DNA of 64,000 nucleotides from Carboxylicivirga sp. (GTDB taxonomy: Bacteria; Bacteroidota; Bacteroidia; Bacteroidales; Marinilabiliaceae): positions 38,503 through 102,502 of the forward strand of contig JAOARW010000088.1 of NCBI GenBank assembly GCA_025210475.1, given 5' to 3'. The translations under genes were made by a program, and so were the position numbers. The stretch's first letter is position 1. Each line of letters starts with the position of its first letter. Below the pieces are notes generated by a model that ran no database searches, was not told the origin of the DNA, and was given only the letters and a program-made list of their open reading frames with translations. This document shows positions 27,862-36,451 of this stretch, piece after piece.

Positions 27862-30800
27862 TGAAAAATAGACTAAGTAACGTTTTTATATTACTGTTTG
27901 TTATGAGCCAGTTAGTGCTGGCTCAGCAACAAACAAAGCCCGACTGGAACAATCTTGATGTTTTGCAGCGAAACAGGCTGGCACCACGTGCTACCTTTTT
28001 CCCATTTGAGACTGAACAGTTGGCTAAGACTGGTAAAAAGGAACAATCGGCAAATTTTTTAAGCTTAAACGGTGATTGGAAATTTCATTGGGCAGATAAT
28101 CCTTCGGAGCGGCCGGTAGATTTCTATAAAACTGCATACAATGTTAGTGAATGGGACAACATTAAAGTGCCATCCAACTGGCAAATGGAGGGATACGGTT
28201 ATCCGATTTATACCAATACTTTTTACGAATTTGCCGACCCACGTCCTGAAATCCAATACACAGAAATGAAGCGTCCAAATCCACCGCATGTGCCATCGCG
28301 TCATAACGAGGTTGGATCGTATAAGAAGACTTTCAATTTACCGGCTAACTGGAATGGAAAGCAGGTTGTACTTCACTTTGGTGCCGTGTCATCAGCATTA
28401 TACGTGTGGGTTAATGGTGAGAAAGTAGGTTATTCACAAGGAAGTAAAACACCTGCTGAATTTGATGTGACCAAATACCTGAAAGCTGGTAAAAACGATG
28501 TGGCCGTAGAAGTGTATCGCTGGAGCGATGGTAGTTATCTGGAGTGTCAGGATTTTTGGCGTTTAAGTGGGATCACACGCGACGTTTATGTTTATGCCCG
28601 CACTAAGGCGCATATTGCCGATTATGAAGTAAAGTCGGGTTTAAGTAACAAGTACCGCGATGGAGATTTTGGTATTAATGTAAAGTTGGCAAATGCCGAT
28701 GGTTGCACTTTAGAGGCTAAGTTGACGGATGGTTCGAAGGTGATTGTACAGAAAACTATAGAATTTAAAGGTCAGGCTGTAGTTAACATTGCAAAACAAA
28801 TAAAAGGGGTTAAAACCTGGAGTGCTGAAACACCAAATTTATATCAGTTGGTTTTAAGCTTGAAAGATGCACAAGGGACTACTTTACAAGCAGTATCATC
28901 TAAAGTAGGTTTTCGTGCGGTTGAAGTCATTAACAAACAGTTTTGCATCAATGGGGTGCCGGTTTATATTAAAGGTGTGAACCTGCACGAACACCACGAT
29001 GTGATGGGGCATGTCATTGATGAAGCAACCATGCTTAAAGATATTGAGCTGATGAAACTGCACAATATCAATGCTGTGCGTACTTCGCACTATCCGCAAC
29101 CGGAACGCTTCTACGAATTATGCGACCAGTATGGTTTGTATGTATGCGACGAGGCCAACGTGGAATCGCATGGTATGGGATATGGCGATAAATCTTTGGC
29201 AAAAGACAGTACCTGGCTGGATGCTCATCTGGATCGTACCATCCGTATGGTGGAGCGCGATAAAAACCATGCGTCTGTTGTGTTTTGGTCATTGGGTAAT
29301 GAAGGTGGTAATGGTTACAATTTTTTCGAAACCTATAAGTGGGTAAAAGAGCGCGATAAGACACGTATGGTACAATATGAACGAACCGGTGCGGGCTACC
29401 GTGGTGAAGAAAATAAAACGGATACCTGGAATACCGACATTGCAGCACCAATGTACCGTTCGCCATCGGGAATGGAAGAATATGCCAAGAAAAATTTTAA
29501 GCGTCCGATGATTCAGTGTGAATATGCACATGCCATGGGTAACAGCCTTGGTAATTTTCAGGATTATTGGGATATCATTGAGAAATACGACATCCTTCAA
29601 GGTGGATTTATCTGGGATTGGGTTGATCAGGGCTTAAAAAAGACCAATGCCAAAGGTGAGAGTTTTTGGGCATACGGAAGTGATTATGGCCCGCTGGGTA
29701 CTCCAACCGACGGACCTTTCTGCCTGAATGGAGTGGTGTTTCCTGATAGAAGCATTAAACCGGCCACCATCGAAATGAAGAAGGTTTACCAGTACATCGG
29801 CTTCAAGGCGGTGAACTGGAACAAAGGTTTGTTTGAGGTAAAGAATAAGTATGATTTTACCAACCTTTCGGCCTTTGATTTTAGCTGGGAGGTAAAGTCA
29901 AATGGAAAAGTCGTTAAGAAAGGCAGCTTTAAACTATCCGTTAAGCCACACCAAAAGAAAGTGGTGAAGGTACCTTTTAAATTCAATGCCACAGGAGATG
30001 AGGAATATTTCGTTCATTTCTATGCGCATAATAACCGCGATTTAACCATTGTTCCGAAAGGCACTTTACTGGCTACAGAGCAGATTGGTGAAGCCAAACC
30101 ATCACCATTTGCTGTAAATACTTCAACAGAAGTGGTGAAGGTGAATCAAACAAAAGATGCCTGTTTTGTTAGTGCAAAGGATTTATCCATTCAATTTGAC
30201 CTTTATACCGGACAGATTATCTCGTATAAGTTAAAAGATCAGGAATTAATGATGCAAGGTCCGGTTTTAAATCTATGGCGCCCATTTACCGATAATGGTT
30301 TGGGTTCGCGCTTACATACGCGCACAGATATGTGGCGTCAGGCGCATATTAAAGCCAAGTTGAATGGTATAAAAGCTGAAAAGTTAAATGAAACAACGGC
30401 CTTGGTTGCCTTCGAATATGAAGTTCCGGTGGATAAGAAAGAGCAAGTGGCCAAATATGCGATTCGTTATACCATCCATTCTTCGGGTACAGTAAAGGTG
30501 GATGTGGATTTTGAGAAGCTAAAAGAGGAGCTGCCAGAATTGCCTCGCTTTGGTGTGAATATGATTTTACCTGAAGCCTACAATATGCTGGAATTTTATG
30601 GCCGTGGACCTCAGGAGAATTATGTCGATCGTAAAACGGCTGCTTTTGTTGATGTGTATCAGTCAAGTGTAGCTGATCAGTATGTGCCATACGTGCGTCC
30701 GCAGGAAAATGGTCATAAAGCTGATGTTCGTTGGATGAAGCTAAGCAATGAAAAGGGCAATGGTTTATTGGTTGAAAGCGATGGATTGTTTGAATTTAAC

Positions 30801-31052
30801 GTTCATCATAACTTGGATCAGGATTACGAGTGGAAGAATCCTTTAAATATTCATAGTCAGGATGATCAGTCGGATGTGGTAAATATACATACTACTGATA
30901 TTAAACCAAGGAAGCTAGTATCCCTGAATATCGACCATAAACACATGGGTGTTGGTGGTGATAATACATGGGGTGCACGCACGCATGAAAAGTACCGTTT
31001 ACATGACAAGAAGTATCAGTTTAGTTTTTACCTGGTGCCGATCGTGAAGTAA
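27861..31052 (+). CDS. GH2 beta-galactosidase, LacZ type
   Basis: 1063 residues, full LacZ layout. A signal peptide ends VLAQ. The sugar-binding domain (FLSLNGDWKFHWADNP, VPSNWQMEGYGYPIY) and two Ig-like domains follow. The barrel has VKGVNLHEHHDVMGH, AVRTSHYPQPERFYELCD, VFWSLGNEGGNGYNF (acid/base Glu481) and MIQCEYAHAMGNSLGNF (nucleophile Glu554). The C-terminal beta-galactosidase small-chain domain runs from about 760, with FYGRGPQENYVDRKTAA. It is coupled to the GH95 gene by a one-base overlap and ends the operon before a strong terminator. It is a paralogue of the truncated GH2 at the left edge. Confidence 0.96.
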   Translation: MKNRLSNVFILLFVMSQLVLAQQQTKPDWNNLDVLQRNRLAPRATFFPFETEQLAKTGKKEQSANFLSLNGDWKFHWADNPSERPVDFYKTAYNVSEWDNIKVPSNWQMEGYGYPIYTNTFYEFADPRPEIQYTEMKRPNPPHVPSRHNEVGSYKKTFNLPANWNGKQVVLHFGAVSSALYVWVNGEKVGYSQGSKTPAEFDVTKYLKAGKNDVAVEVYRWSDGSYLECQDFWRLSGITRDVYVYARTKAHIADYEVKSGLSNKYRDGDFGINVKLANADGCTLEAKLTDGSKVIVQKTIEFKGQAVVNIAKQIKGVKTWSAETPNLYQLVLSLKDAQGTTLQAVSSKVGFRAVEVINKQFCINGVPVYIKGVNLHEHHDVMGHVIDEATMLKDIELMKLHNINAVRTSHYPQPERFYELCDQYGLYVCDEANVESHGMGYGDKSLAKDSTWLDAHLDRTIRMVERDKNHASVVFWSLGNEGGNGYNFFETYKWVKERDKTRMVQYERTGAGYRGEENKTDTWNTDIAAPMYRSPSGMEEYAKKNFKRPMIQCEYAHAMGNSLGNFQDYWDIIEKYDILQGGFIWDWVDQGLKKTNAKGESFWAYGSDYGPLGTPTDGPFCLNGVVFPDRSIKPATIEMKKVYQYIGFKAVNWNKGLFEVKNKYDFTNLSAFDFSWEVKSNGKVVKKGSFKLSVKPHQKKVVKVPFKFNATGDEEYFVHFYAHNNRDLTIVPKGTLLATEQIGEAKPSPFAVNTSTEVVKVNQTKDACFVSAKDLSIQFDLYTGQIISYKLKDQELMMQGPVLNLWRPFTDNGLGSRLHTRTDMWRQAHIKAKLNGIKAEKLNETTALVAFEYEVPVDKKEQVAKYAIRYTIHSSGTVKVDVDFEKLKEELPELPRFGVNMILPEAYNMLEFYGRGPQENYVDRKTAAFVDVYQSSVADQYVPYVRPQENGHKADVRWMKLSNEKGNGLLVESDGLFEFNVHHNLDQDYEWKNPLNIHSQDDQSDVVNIHTTDIKPRKLVSLNIDHKHMGVGGDNTWGARTHEKYRLHDKKYQFSFYLVPIVK

Positions 31053-31076
31053 CAATATAGTTCTAATTATTATTTA

Positions 31077-31114
31077 AAGGACAAATCAATGTATGTTGGT
31101 TTGTCCTTTTTTTC
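31077..31114 (+). terminator. Rho-independent terminator closing the first enzyme block
   Basis: 14-bp stem with one G-T pair. The arms are AAAGGACAAATCAA and TTGGTTTGTCCTTT, with loop TGTATG, followed by TTTT. It lies 25 nt after the GH2 stop and separates the enzyme run from the redox island. Confidence 0.9.
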
Positions 31115-31215
31115 ATTATCAGGAATTTGTATACAAGCATCAGGAAAATGGTTTATCATCTCCTTTGAGTTTCCAACTATGTTTGCAGTGTCAATCATTA
31201 CAAATATTTAAAGAA

Positions 31216-32046
31216 ATGAAGAAGACTGTTTTAATAACGGGAACATCATCTGGTTTTGGCAAACTGGCCGTTAAAAAATTTCAAAGTGAAGGATGGAATG
31301 TGATTGCTACAATGCGCTCACCTGATAAGGAAAAGGAATTGCAACAACTAAAAAATGTATTGCTTTTACATTTGGATGTGACAGATAAAAACTCGATTAA
31401 AGAAGCTGTTGCGAAAGGCATGAAGGCATTTGGTCGTATTGATGCTTTAGTAAACAATGCCGGATATGGCGCTTTTGGCCTTTTGGAAGAAGCCAGTCAG
31501 AAAGAAATAGATAATCAGTTTAATACTAATTTATTTGGTGTTATTAATACTATACAGGAAGTTCTGCCGGTGATGCGCCGACAAAAATCCGGTGTAATTA
31601 TTAATATTACATCCATTGGCGGATTGGTTGGAATGCCAATGTTGTCGTTGTATTCGGCCTCGAAATTTGCGGTTGAAGGGCTGAGTGAAAGCTTGAGCCA
31701 TGAGCTGAAGAAGTTCAACATTCAGGTACGTACGGTTTCGCCAGGTTCCTTTGCTACTAATTTTGGAGGGGCACACACCTTTAATGAGGGTAACAAAAAG
31801 GAAGATTTAAATAAGTACCGCGAGCGGATTAAAAGCAATCTTCAATCAGTTTTAGCCAATCCACCAAAACCATTCGGATTGGGTAATCCACAAGATGTGG
31901 CTGATGTCATTTATAAATGCGCTACTGGAACACGTAAATTGAGAACCACAATTGGTAAAGATGCAAAGATTGTAAAGTTTCTCAGTAAGATTCTGTCTGA
32001 TAATGCCTTATCGAATATGTTGTCGGGAGCTCTTTTACCAAAGTAA
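31216..32046 (+). CDS. Short-chain dehydrogenase/reductase
   Basis: 276 residues from the ATG at 31216. A longer frame from 31093 runs through the terminator and has no SDR features, so it is rejected. The Rossmann motif TGTSSGFG is at about residue 8. NNAG follows, then Ser in NITSIGG and the active-site YSASK, so the catalytic residues are complete. Classical SDR of the family that reduces aldehydes or ketones with NAD(P)H; substrate unknown. It is 98 nt upstream of an AraC regulator, an arrangement repeated at 36452/37581. Confidence 0.9.
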   Translation: MKKTVLITGTSSGFGKLAVKKFQSEGWNVIATMRSPDKEKELQQLKNVLLLHLDVTDKNSIKEAVAKGMKAFGRIDALVNNAGYGAFGLLEEASQKEIDNQFNTNLFGVINTIQEVLPVMRRQKSGVIINITSIGGLVGMPMLSLYSASKFAVEGLSESLSHELKKFNIQVRTVSPGSFATNFGGAHTFNEGNKKEDLNKYRERIKSNLQSVLANPPKPFGLGNPQDVADVIYKCATGTRKLRTTIGKDAKIVKFLSKILSDNALSNMLSGALLPK

Positions 32047-32144
32047 TTCATGATGGTGGCAAGCTAAATAAAGCTGTTATCAATCAATACGATTGGTAAT
32101 TGACTGAATAGAAATAATTAAATTAGAAAGGATTATTTTATAAT

Positions 32145-33062
32145 ATGCGCTCTGTTATTAATATTGAAACCATTTACCAGCTTCACCAATTGTTGGGGTT
32201 AGAGGGGCCAATGCACCCCTTGGTTAGCATCATTGATTTTTCAAAAACGGAAGATCATTATAGTGGTCGTTCCGAAAAGATTACGATCGATATGTATGCC
32301 GTGATTTTGAAAAGTCAGTTGCCTGGCGAAATGAAGTATGGTCGTAAGAAATATGATTTTCAGGAAGGTACTTTGATGCTGCTGGCACCCGGTCAAAGCA
32401 TGACCATCGAAGCTCACTCCCAATATTTGGAGCTGGAGGGGTGGGGACTTTTTATACATCCTGACTTTCTTCATCGTTTTGATTTGGGTAAACGAATTGG
32501 CACCTACAGCTTCTTTTCTTATGATTTAAATGAATCACTGCACCTATCGGATAAAGAGAAAGGCATTATCAACGATATGGTTCAACGCATCGAAGATGAG
32601 TTAAAAGAAAATATTGATGCCTCGAGCCATACATTAGTTGTTTCCTATATTGAGTTAATTCTAAATTATTGTACACGGTTTTATAACAGGCAATTTATCA
32701 CGCGTGCCACGTTCGACAGTGATTATGTTTCAAACTTTAAACGCCATTTATACGATTATTTTAATCAAGGGCATCAGTTAAAAAATGGCTTGCCAACAGT
32801 GGCTTATTTGGCCAATAAACTGTTTCTCTCACCCAAATACCTAAGCGATTTAATTAAAAATGAAACGGGACGTAATGCCATCGATCACATTCATCTGTAT
32901 ATTTTAGATTTAGCAAAAAACAAACTCATCAACGATAAATTGACGGTGAGTGAAGTTGCTTACCAACTTGGATTCGAATATCCCCAGTATTTTAGTCGGG
33001 TATTTAAGAAAAAGCTTGGTTTAACACCTGCGGACTTTATAAAGAAAAATTCGCTTAATTGA
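32145..33062 (+). CDS. AraC-family transcriptional regulator (copy 1)
   Basis: 305 residues. The N-terminal cupin-like sensor part has VSIIDFSK and KYGRKKYDFQEGTLMLLAPGQ, then IHPDFL and SFFSYDLNESLHLSDKE. The C-terminal double HTH has LPTVAYLANKLFLSPKYLSDLIKNETG and LTVSEVAYQLGFEYPQYFSRVFKKKLGLTPADF. No signal peptide; cytoplasmic. It is clearly paralogous to the regulator at 37581, sharing the same motifs along the full length. Each copy follows an SDR gene, which suggests that it controls that SDR. Confidence 0.93.
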   Translation: MRSVINIETIYQLHQLLGLEGPMHPLVSIIDFSKTEDHYSGRSEKITIDMYAVILKSQLPGEMKYGRKKYDFQEGTLMLLAPGQSMTIEAHSQYLELEGWGLFIHPDFLHRFDLGKRIGTYSFFSYDLNESLHLSDKEKGIINDMVQRIEDELKENIDASSHTLVVSYIELILNYCTRFYNRQFITRATFDSDYVSNFKRHLYDYFNQGHQLKNGLPTVAYLANKLFLSPKYLSDLIKNETGRNAIDHIHLYILDLAKNKLINDKLTVSEVAYQLGFEYPQYFSRVFKKKLGLTPADFIKKNSLN

Positions 33063-33133
33063 GCGTTTAATTAGTGTTATGGTAATGGTGCGACAGGCCA
33101 TGAAATGCGAATATGATCTTCAGTTTAGAAAGT

Positions 33134-33174
33134 GTTTGGATACTATTATTCTCAAAGATTAATAGTATCCAAAC
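33134..33174. terminator. Hairpin between convergent genes, probable bidirectional terminator
   Basis: Perfect 15-bp stem (GTTTGGATACTATTA and its complement) with an 11-nt loop, midway between the convergent AraC (+) and SDR (-) genes. There is no T-run on either side, so the terminator call rests on position and stem strength. Confidence 0.6.
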
Positions 33175-33188
33175 GTTATAAACTCCTC

Positions 33189-34031
33189 TTAAAGGTCATC
33201 ATCATACGTATTAATTTTCACCCGCGTAAATTCCTCTGAAAAGTTAATCAACTCATCAAATAAGGATTTGTCAGCATGTATTTTAGGTTTTTTCTTCTTT
33301 TTCCCTTTTACGAAAAAGCTGGCTCCGATCGACTTGTTTTCATTGCTAATAATTACCTTGGTAATAGCCTCACCAGCCTGTTCTGCTTCGATCATTCCAA
33401 GAGCTTTTGAAAGCAATTGAACGATTTTGCTTTGCGATTTCACAGTGTTGGTATTAACAATGCCAGGATTCCAATGAATATGATCGACCTTTGTATTGCT
33501 AAATGAATGCCAGTGACAACATAACAATGCTGAGCCAACTGAATTTTGCCAAACACTAATCATCTTGTTGTATTTTGGTTGAGACAATTGTTTATAATGG
33601 ATTTTCCCGATTACAGAACCATTGACATGAAGCACTTTGCCAATTGGCGAGGCAGCTAATAATTTGTTTAACCTAAGGGCTAATAGATATCTGGATATGT
33701 AACCAATTGAAAAAGTTAAATCAATATTGTCTTTCGATAAAGAATTTTTTTGGGGATGCACTCCTGCATTTAAAACTAATACATCCAATGTTTTATGTTC
33801 TTTTAGGTAGCTGGTAATAAAGTTGTTTACGCCATCTTTTGTAGACAAATCAACGGCATAAAATAAGTGCTTTCCGTTCGGATTGCATTGTTGCAATTGT
33901 TCTAACATATGCTCTCCTTTCGCATTCGATGATCCTAAAATATGGACCGAATAATTTTGTTTGGCAAACTCACTAGCTGTAGCGGCACCAATTCCATCAG
34001 TTCCGCCGGTAATTAATATTGATTTGTTCAT
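33189..34031 (-). CDS. SDR-family protein with altered active site
   Basis: 280 residues. The cofactor motif TGGTDGIG and LNAGVHP are present, and a Ser occurs in HVNGSVIGK (about 139). Where SDRs carry YxxxK, alignment with the SDR at 36452 (YGDSKLANLL) gives WQNSVGSALL. The Tyr would thus be Trp161 and the Lys Val165. Another Tyr at 154 (KYNK) does not have the right spacing. The protein may bind NAD(P) without classical catalysis, or be drifting. It lies 37 nt downstream of YceI on the same strand, so both are likely co-transcribed. Confidence 0.85.
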   Translation of the reverse strand: MNKSILITGGTDGIGAATASEFAKQNYSVHILGSSNAKGEHMLEQLQQCNPNGKHLFYAVDLSTKDGVNNFITSYLKEHKTLDVLVLNAGVHPQKNSLSKDNIDLTFSIGYISRYLLALRLNKLLAASPIGKVLHVNGSVIGKIHYKQLSQPKYNKMISVWQNSVGSALLCCHWHSFSNTKVDHIHWNPGIVNTNTVKSQSKIVQLLSKALGMIEAEQAGEAITKVIISNENKSIGASFFVKGKKKKKPKIHADKSLFDELINFSEEFTRVKINTYDDDL

Positions 34032-34068
34032 TATCTGACTTTTAAGCTGTAATAGGTGCCCATCCTAA

Positions 34069-34596
34069 TTACTTTGTTTTACAAATGATGTTTATCGCGA
34101 TTTCGTCGGCCACCATAAAAGTTCCATTCCCTCCAAGGTCAAAATCTTTACGATTAATTGTAAAAGTTCCGGAAAAGGTGTCATCCTTATGTGAGAATGG
34201 GATTTCAACTCGTTTGGAGATGCCATGTAAGTTTAGCAATCCCGTTACTTTGTAGGCATTCTTATGCTTTTCTATCTTTTGAGATTCAAAGCATATAACC
34301 GGATATTTCTCTACATTAAAAAAATCATCAGAGCGCAGATGTTTGTCTCTTTTATTATTGCCGGTATCAATCGATTTCGCTGAAAGACATACTTTCATAA
34401 ATGAATGGCTCAAATCGTTTATATCGAACAAAATTTCGCCCTTCATACCTTTAAAAGAACCTTCAACCGTTTTGACCTTCATATTTAAAACTGAAAATTT
34501 CACTTCAGATTTAGTGGTATCGATGTTCTGGAAATTCTGAGCTTGCAGGAATAAACCAGTTAATAGGAACACTGTCGTAAAAATCTGTCTTTTCAT
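34069..34596 (-). CDS. YceI-family periplasmic lipid-binding protein
   Basis: 175 residues with a signal peptide ending FLQAQ. The YceI lipocalin-like motifs are FQNIDTTKSEVKFSVLNMKV, VEGSFKGMKGEILFD, HLRSDDFFNVEKYPVICFES, GLLNLHGISKRVEIPF and TINRKDFDLGGNGTFMVADE. The family binds isoprenoid or fatty-acyl molecules. The gene is divergent from the MerR regulator, with a typical MerR-controlled promoter between them. Confidence 0.93.
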   Translation of the reverse strand: MKRQIFTTVFLLTGLFLQAQNFQNIDTTKSEVKFSVLNMKVKTVEGSFKGMKGEILFDINDLSHSFMKVCLSAKSIDTGNNKRDKHLRSDDFFNVEKYPVICFESQKIEKHKNAYKVTGLLNLHGISKRVEIPFSHKDDTFSGTFTINRKDFDLGGNGTFMVADEIAINIICKTK

Positions 34597-34620
34597 TTTA
34601 TTGATGCTTTAATTTTATAA

Positions 34621-34663
34621 TACCTTTGCAAAGGTAAACCGTGGACTATAGTCAACGCTCAAA
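34621..34663. promoter_or_regulatory. Divergent promoters with candidate MerR operator
   Basis: The 16-bp palindrome TACCTTTGCAAAGGTA (34621-34636) carries a TAnnTTTG -7 box on both strands. Upstream on the minus strand, the spacer to a TTTG (34663-34660) contains the near-palindrome GTGGACTATAGTCAAC (34641-34656). Its perfect core is GACTATAGTC. A dyad inside the spacer of the target promoter is the usual layout of MerR control. The target would be the YceI-SDR unit, with MerR itself read the other way. Confidence 0.6.
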
Positions 34664-34693
34664 CATTTTGTCAACTTTTTTCAATTTTTTATT

Positions 34694-35095
34694 ATGAGGG
34701 TAGGAGTACTAGCTGAAAAAACCGGGGTTTCAAGAGATACCATTCGTTTATATGAGACCATGGGATTGTTACGTGGAATAAGCAGACCATATGAATACAA
34801 CAACTATAAAGAGTATTCGGAGGATAATGTTGATCGAATTCAATTTATACTCACGATGAAAGAGCTTGGCTTATCACTCAAGGAATGCAAAACGGTAATT
34901 GAAACGATTGAAAATAATCAATTTGATAAAGATTTTCAGGAGCAGTTCATAAACGACAAATTAAATGAGATTGATAAGAAAATAAATGAGCTCCTAAAAC
35001 TAAAGTCTACTTTAATGCAACATTTCAATAGAAACTGCGATAATGTTGAGATTGTGGATAAGATTAAGGATAGCAGATTAGAAGATGAAGATTAG
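34694..35095 (+). CDS. MerR-family transcriptional regulator
   Basis: 133 residues. The winged HTH at the N terminus reads RVGVLAEKTGVSRDTIRLYETMGLL, then YKEYSEDNVDRIQFILTMKELGLSLKECKTVIE, followed by a dimerisation coiled coil (about 80-118). The C-terminal effector region is short, with Cys in NRNCDN. It lacks the metal-binding Cys clusters of CueR or MerR, so an organic or redox signal is more likely. It is divergent from YceI and 11 nt before the broken Crp/Fnr gene. Confidence 0.9.
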   Translation: MRVGVLAEKTGVSRDTIRLYETMGLLRGISRPYEYNNYKEYSEDNVDRIQFILTMKELGLSLKECKTVIETIENNQFDKDFQEQFINDKLNEIDKKINELLKLKSTLMQHFNRNCDNVEIVDKIKDSRLEDED

Positions 35096-35106
35096 CCTTG
35101 GAAATT

Positions 35107-35661
35107 ATGTTTGACAATTTTATAGAAAAATTACAGCACGATAAAAGCAAATGGGATAAAATCCAGATGTATTTTACCGAGGAAAAATATGATGCAAAAA
35201 CGGTCTTACTCAAGGAGGGAGAGTACTCTAAAAATATTTACTTTATAAACAAAGGTTGCATTCGTCAATGGTTCAATAAAGATGGAAAAGATATTACTTT
35301 TCAGTTCTTTTTTGAAGGTCAACCGGTTTCTTCTATAGAAAGCTTTCTTTACAGCGAACCAAGTATTTTTAGCATTGAAACGCTTGAAGCGGTTCACCTA
35401 ACTTCAATCAGTAAAGATGATTTTGAACAATTATTAAATCTTTACCCCGATTTAAAAGATGCCATTTTAGAGAAGGTTATTGGTCGTTTTCGAGTGTATA
35501 TGAAATTATTTCTTTCGCGTATTAAAGACACGCCTCAAGAGCGATACGAGGAATTACTCAGGAACAGACCAGATATAATTTAACGAGTGCCACAACATTA
35601 TATAGCTTCGTATCTGGGCATTACTTCGGTTTCCCTTAGTCGTATCCGAAATAGAATCTGA
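35107..35661 (+). pseudogene. Crp/Fnr-type regulator interrupted by one in-frame stop
   Basis: From the ATG at 35107 the frame encodes a cyclic-nucleotide-binding domain (KTVLLKEGEYSKNIYFINKGCIRQW, FQFFFEGQPVSSIESFL). It reaches RYEELLRNRPDII, then TAA at 35581-35583. In the same frame directly after the stop comes RVPQHYIASYLGITSVSLSR and then IRNRI, ending at TGA 35659-35661. That is the C-terminal HTH recognition segment expected in this family. A single CAA-to-TAA change would explain the break. As read, the product (158 aa) lacks the DNA-reading helix. Sequencing error is the main alternative. Confidence 0.85.
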
Positions 35662-35740
35662 TGCGTTATTAACAAATGTTATCGTCGTCATCATTCTTTG
35701 TTTCCAATTTTGCAATATTATTTATTTAAAGAAGCAGAGA

Positions 35741-36361
35741 ATGAAAGTATTAATCGTTTTCAATCACCCTTATGAAGGGAGTTATTGTAATGCCATTTTA
35801 AAAAGTGTTTTAACAGGTTTAGAAATTGGTAATCATGATGCGGATGTGATACATCTTGATAAGGATGAATTTGATCCGGTAATGCGTCCAAAAGACTTAA
35901 AAGCATTTGTTATGGCTAATAAAAACCCAATACAAGCCAACGAGCTGCTTGATGAGAAAGTTCTGGAGTATAAGCAAAGGTTACTGGAAGCCGAACATCT
36001 GGTTTTCATTTTTCCAATTTGGTGGGAGTTAATGCCGGCGTTAACCAAGGGTTTTATCGATAAATTAATTTTCCCCGATATTGCCTATGATTATAACCAA
36101 AAAGGTAATCGTATGATTAATCGATTAACTGAATTAAAGGGGGTAACCATGATAACCACTATGAATACACCAGGTTTCGCTTATCGCTTATTATTTGCAA
36201 ATGCCATTAAGAAAGCGATGCTTTTAGGAACCTTCTGGAAAATAGGGGTGCCAAACAGAAGATGGATAAGTTTAAATTACGTGAAATTCTGTTCTCAGAA
36301 GAAACGTAAAAAATGGCTATCAGCCATTGAAATGAAAATGGCAAAGTTGGCTAATCGATAA
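35741..36361 (+). CDS. Flavodoxin-fold NAD(P)H quinone oxidoreductase
   Basis: 206 residues, cytoplasmic. The flavodoxin-like fold is seen in MKVLIVFNHPYEGSYCNAIL, in DADVIHLDKDEFDPVM and in EHLVFIFPIWWELMPALTKGF with the IWW flavin-site motif. KGVTMITTMNTPGF is also typical. This is the MdaB/KefF/NQO-type FMN or FAD family that reduces quinones and other electrophiles. Placed between a MerR-type regulator and SDRs, it fits a response to reactive carbonyls or quinones. Confidence 0.9.
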   Translation: MKVLIVFNHPYEGSYCNAILKSVLTGLEIGNHDADVIHLDKDEFDPVMRPKDLKAFVMANKNPIQANELLDEKVLEYKQRLLEAEHLVFIFPIWWELMPALTKGFIDKLIFPDIAYDYNQKGNRMINRLTELKGVTMITTMNTPGFAYRLLFANAIKKAMLLGTFWKIGVPNRRWISLNYVKFCSQKKRKKWLSAIEMKMAKLANR

Positions 36362-36451
36362 AATGTATTACTAATTCCCGAAAATGATGAATTCTGTTTG
36401 AAGTGAAGCTCATTCCTTTGTATTAAATAATTTTTAGCAAAGGAAAGCACA

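Noticed and set aside
31093..31215. N-terminal extension of the SDR
   Set aside because: It would begin inside the terminator hairpin, and SDR similarity begins at 31216.
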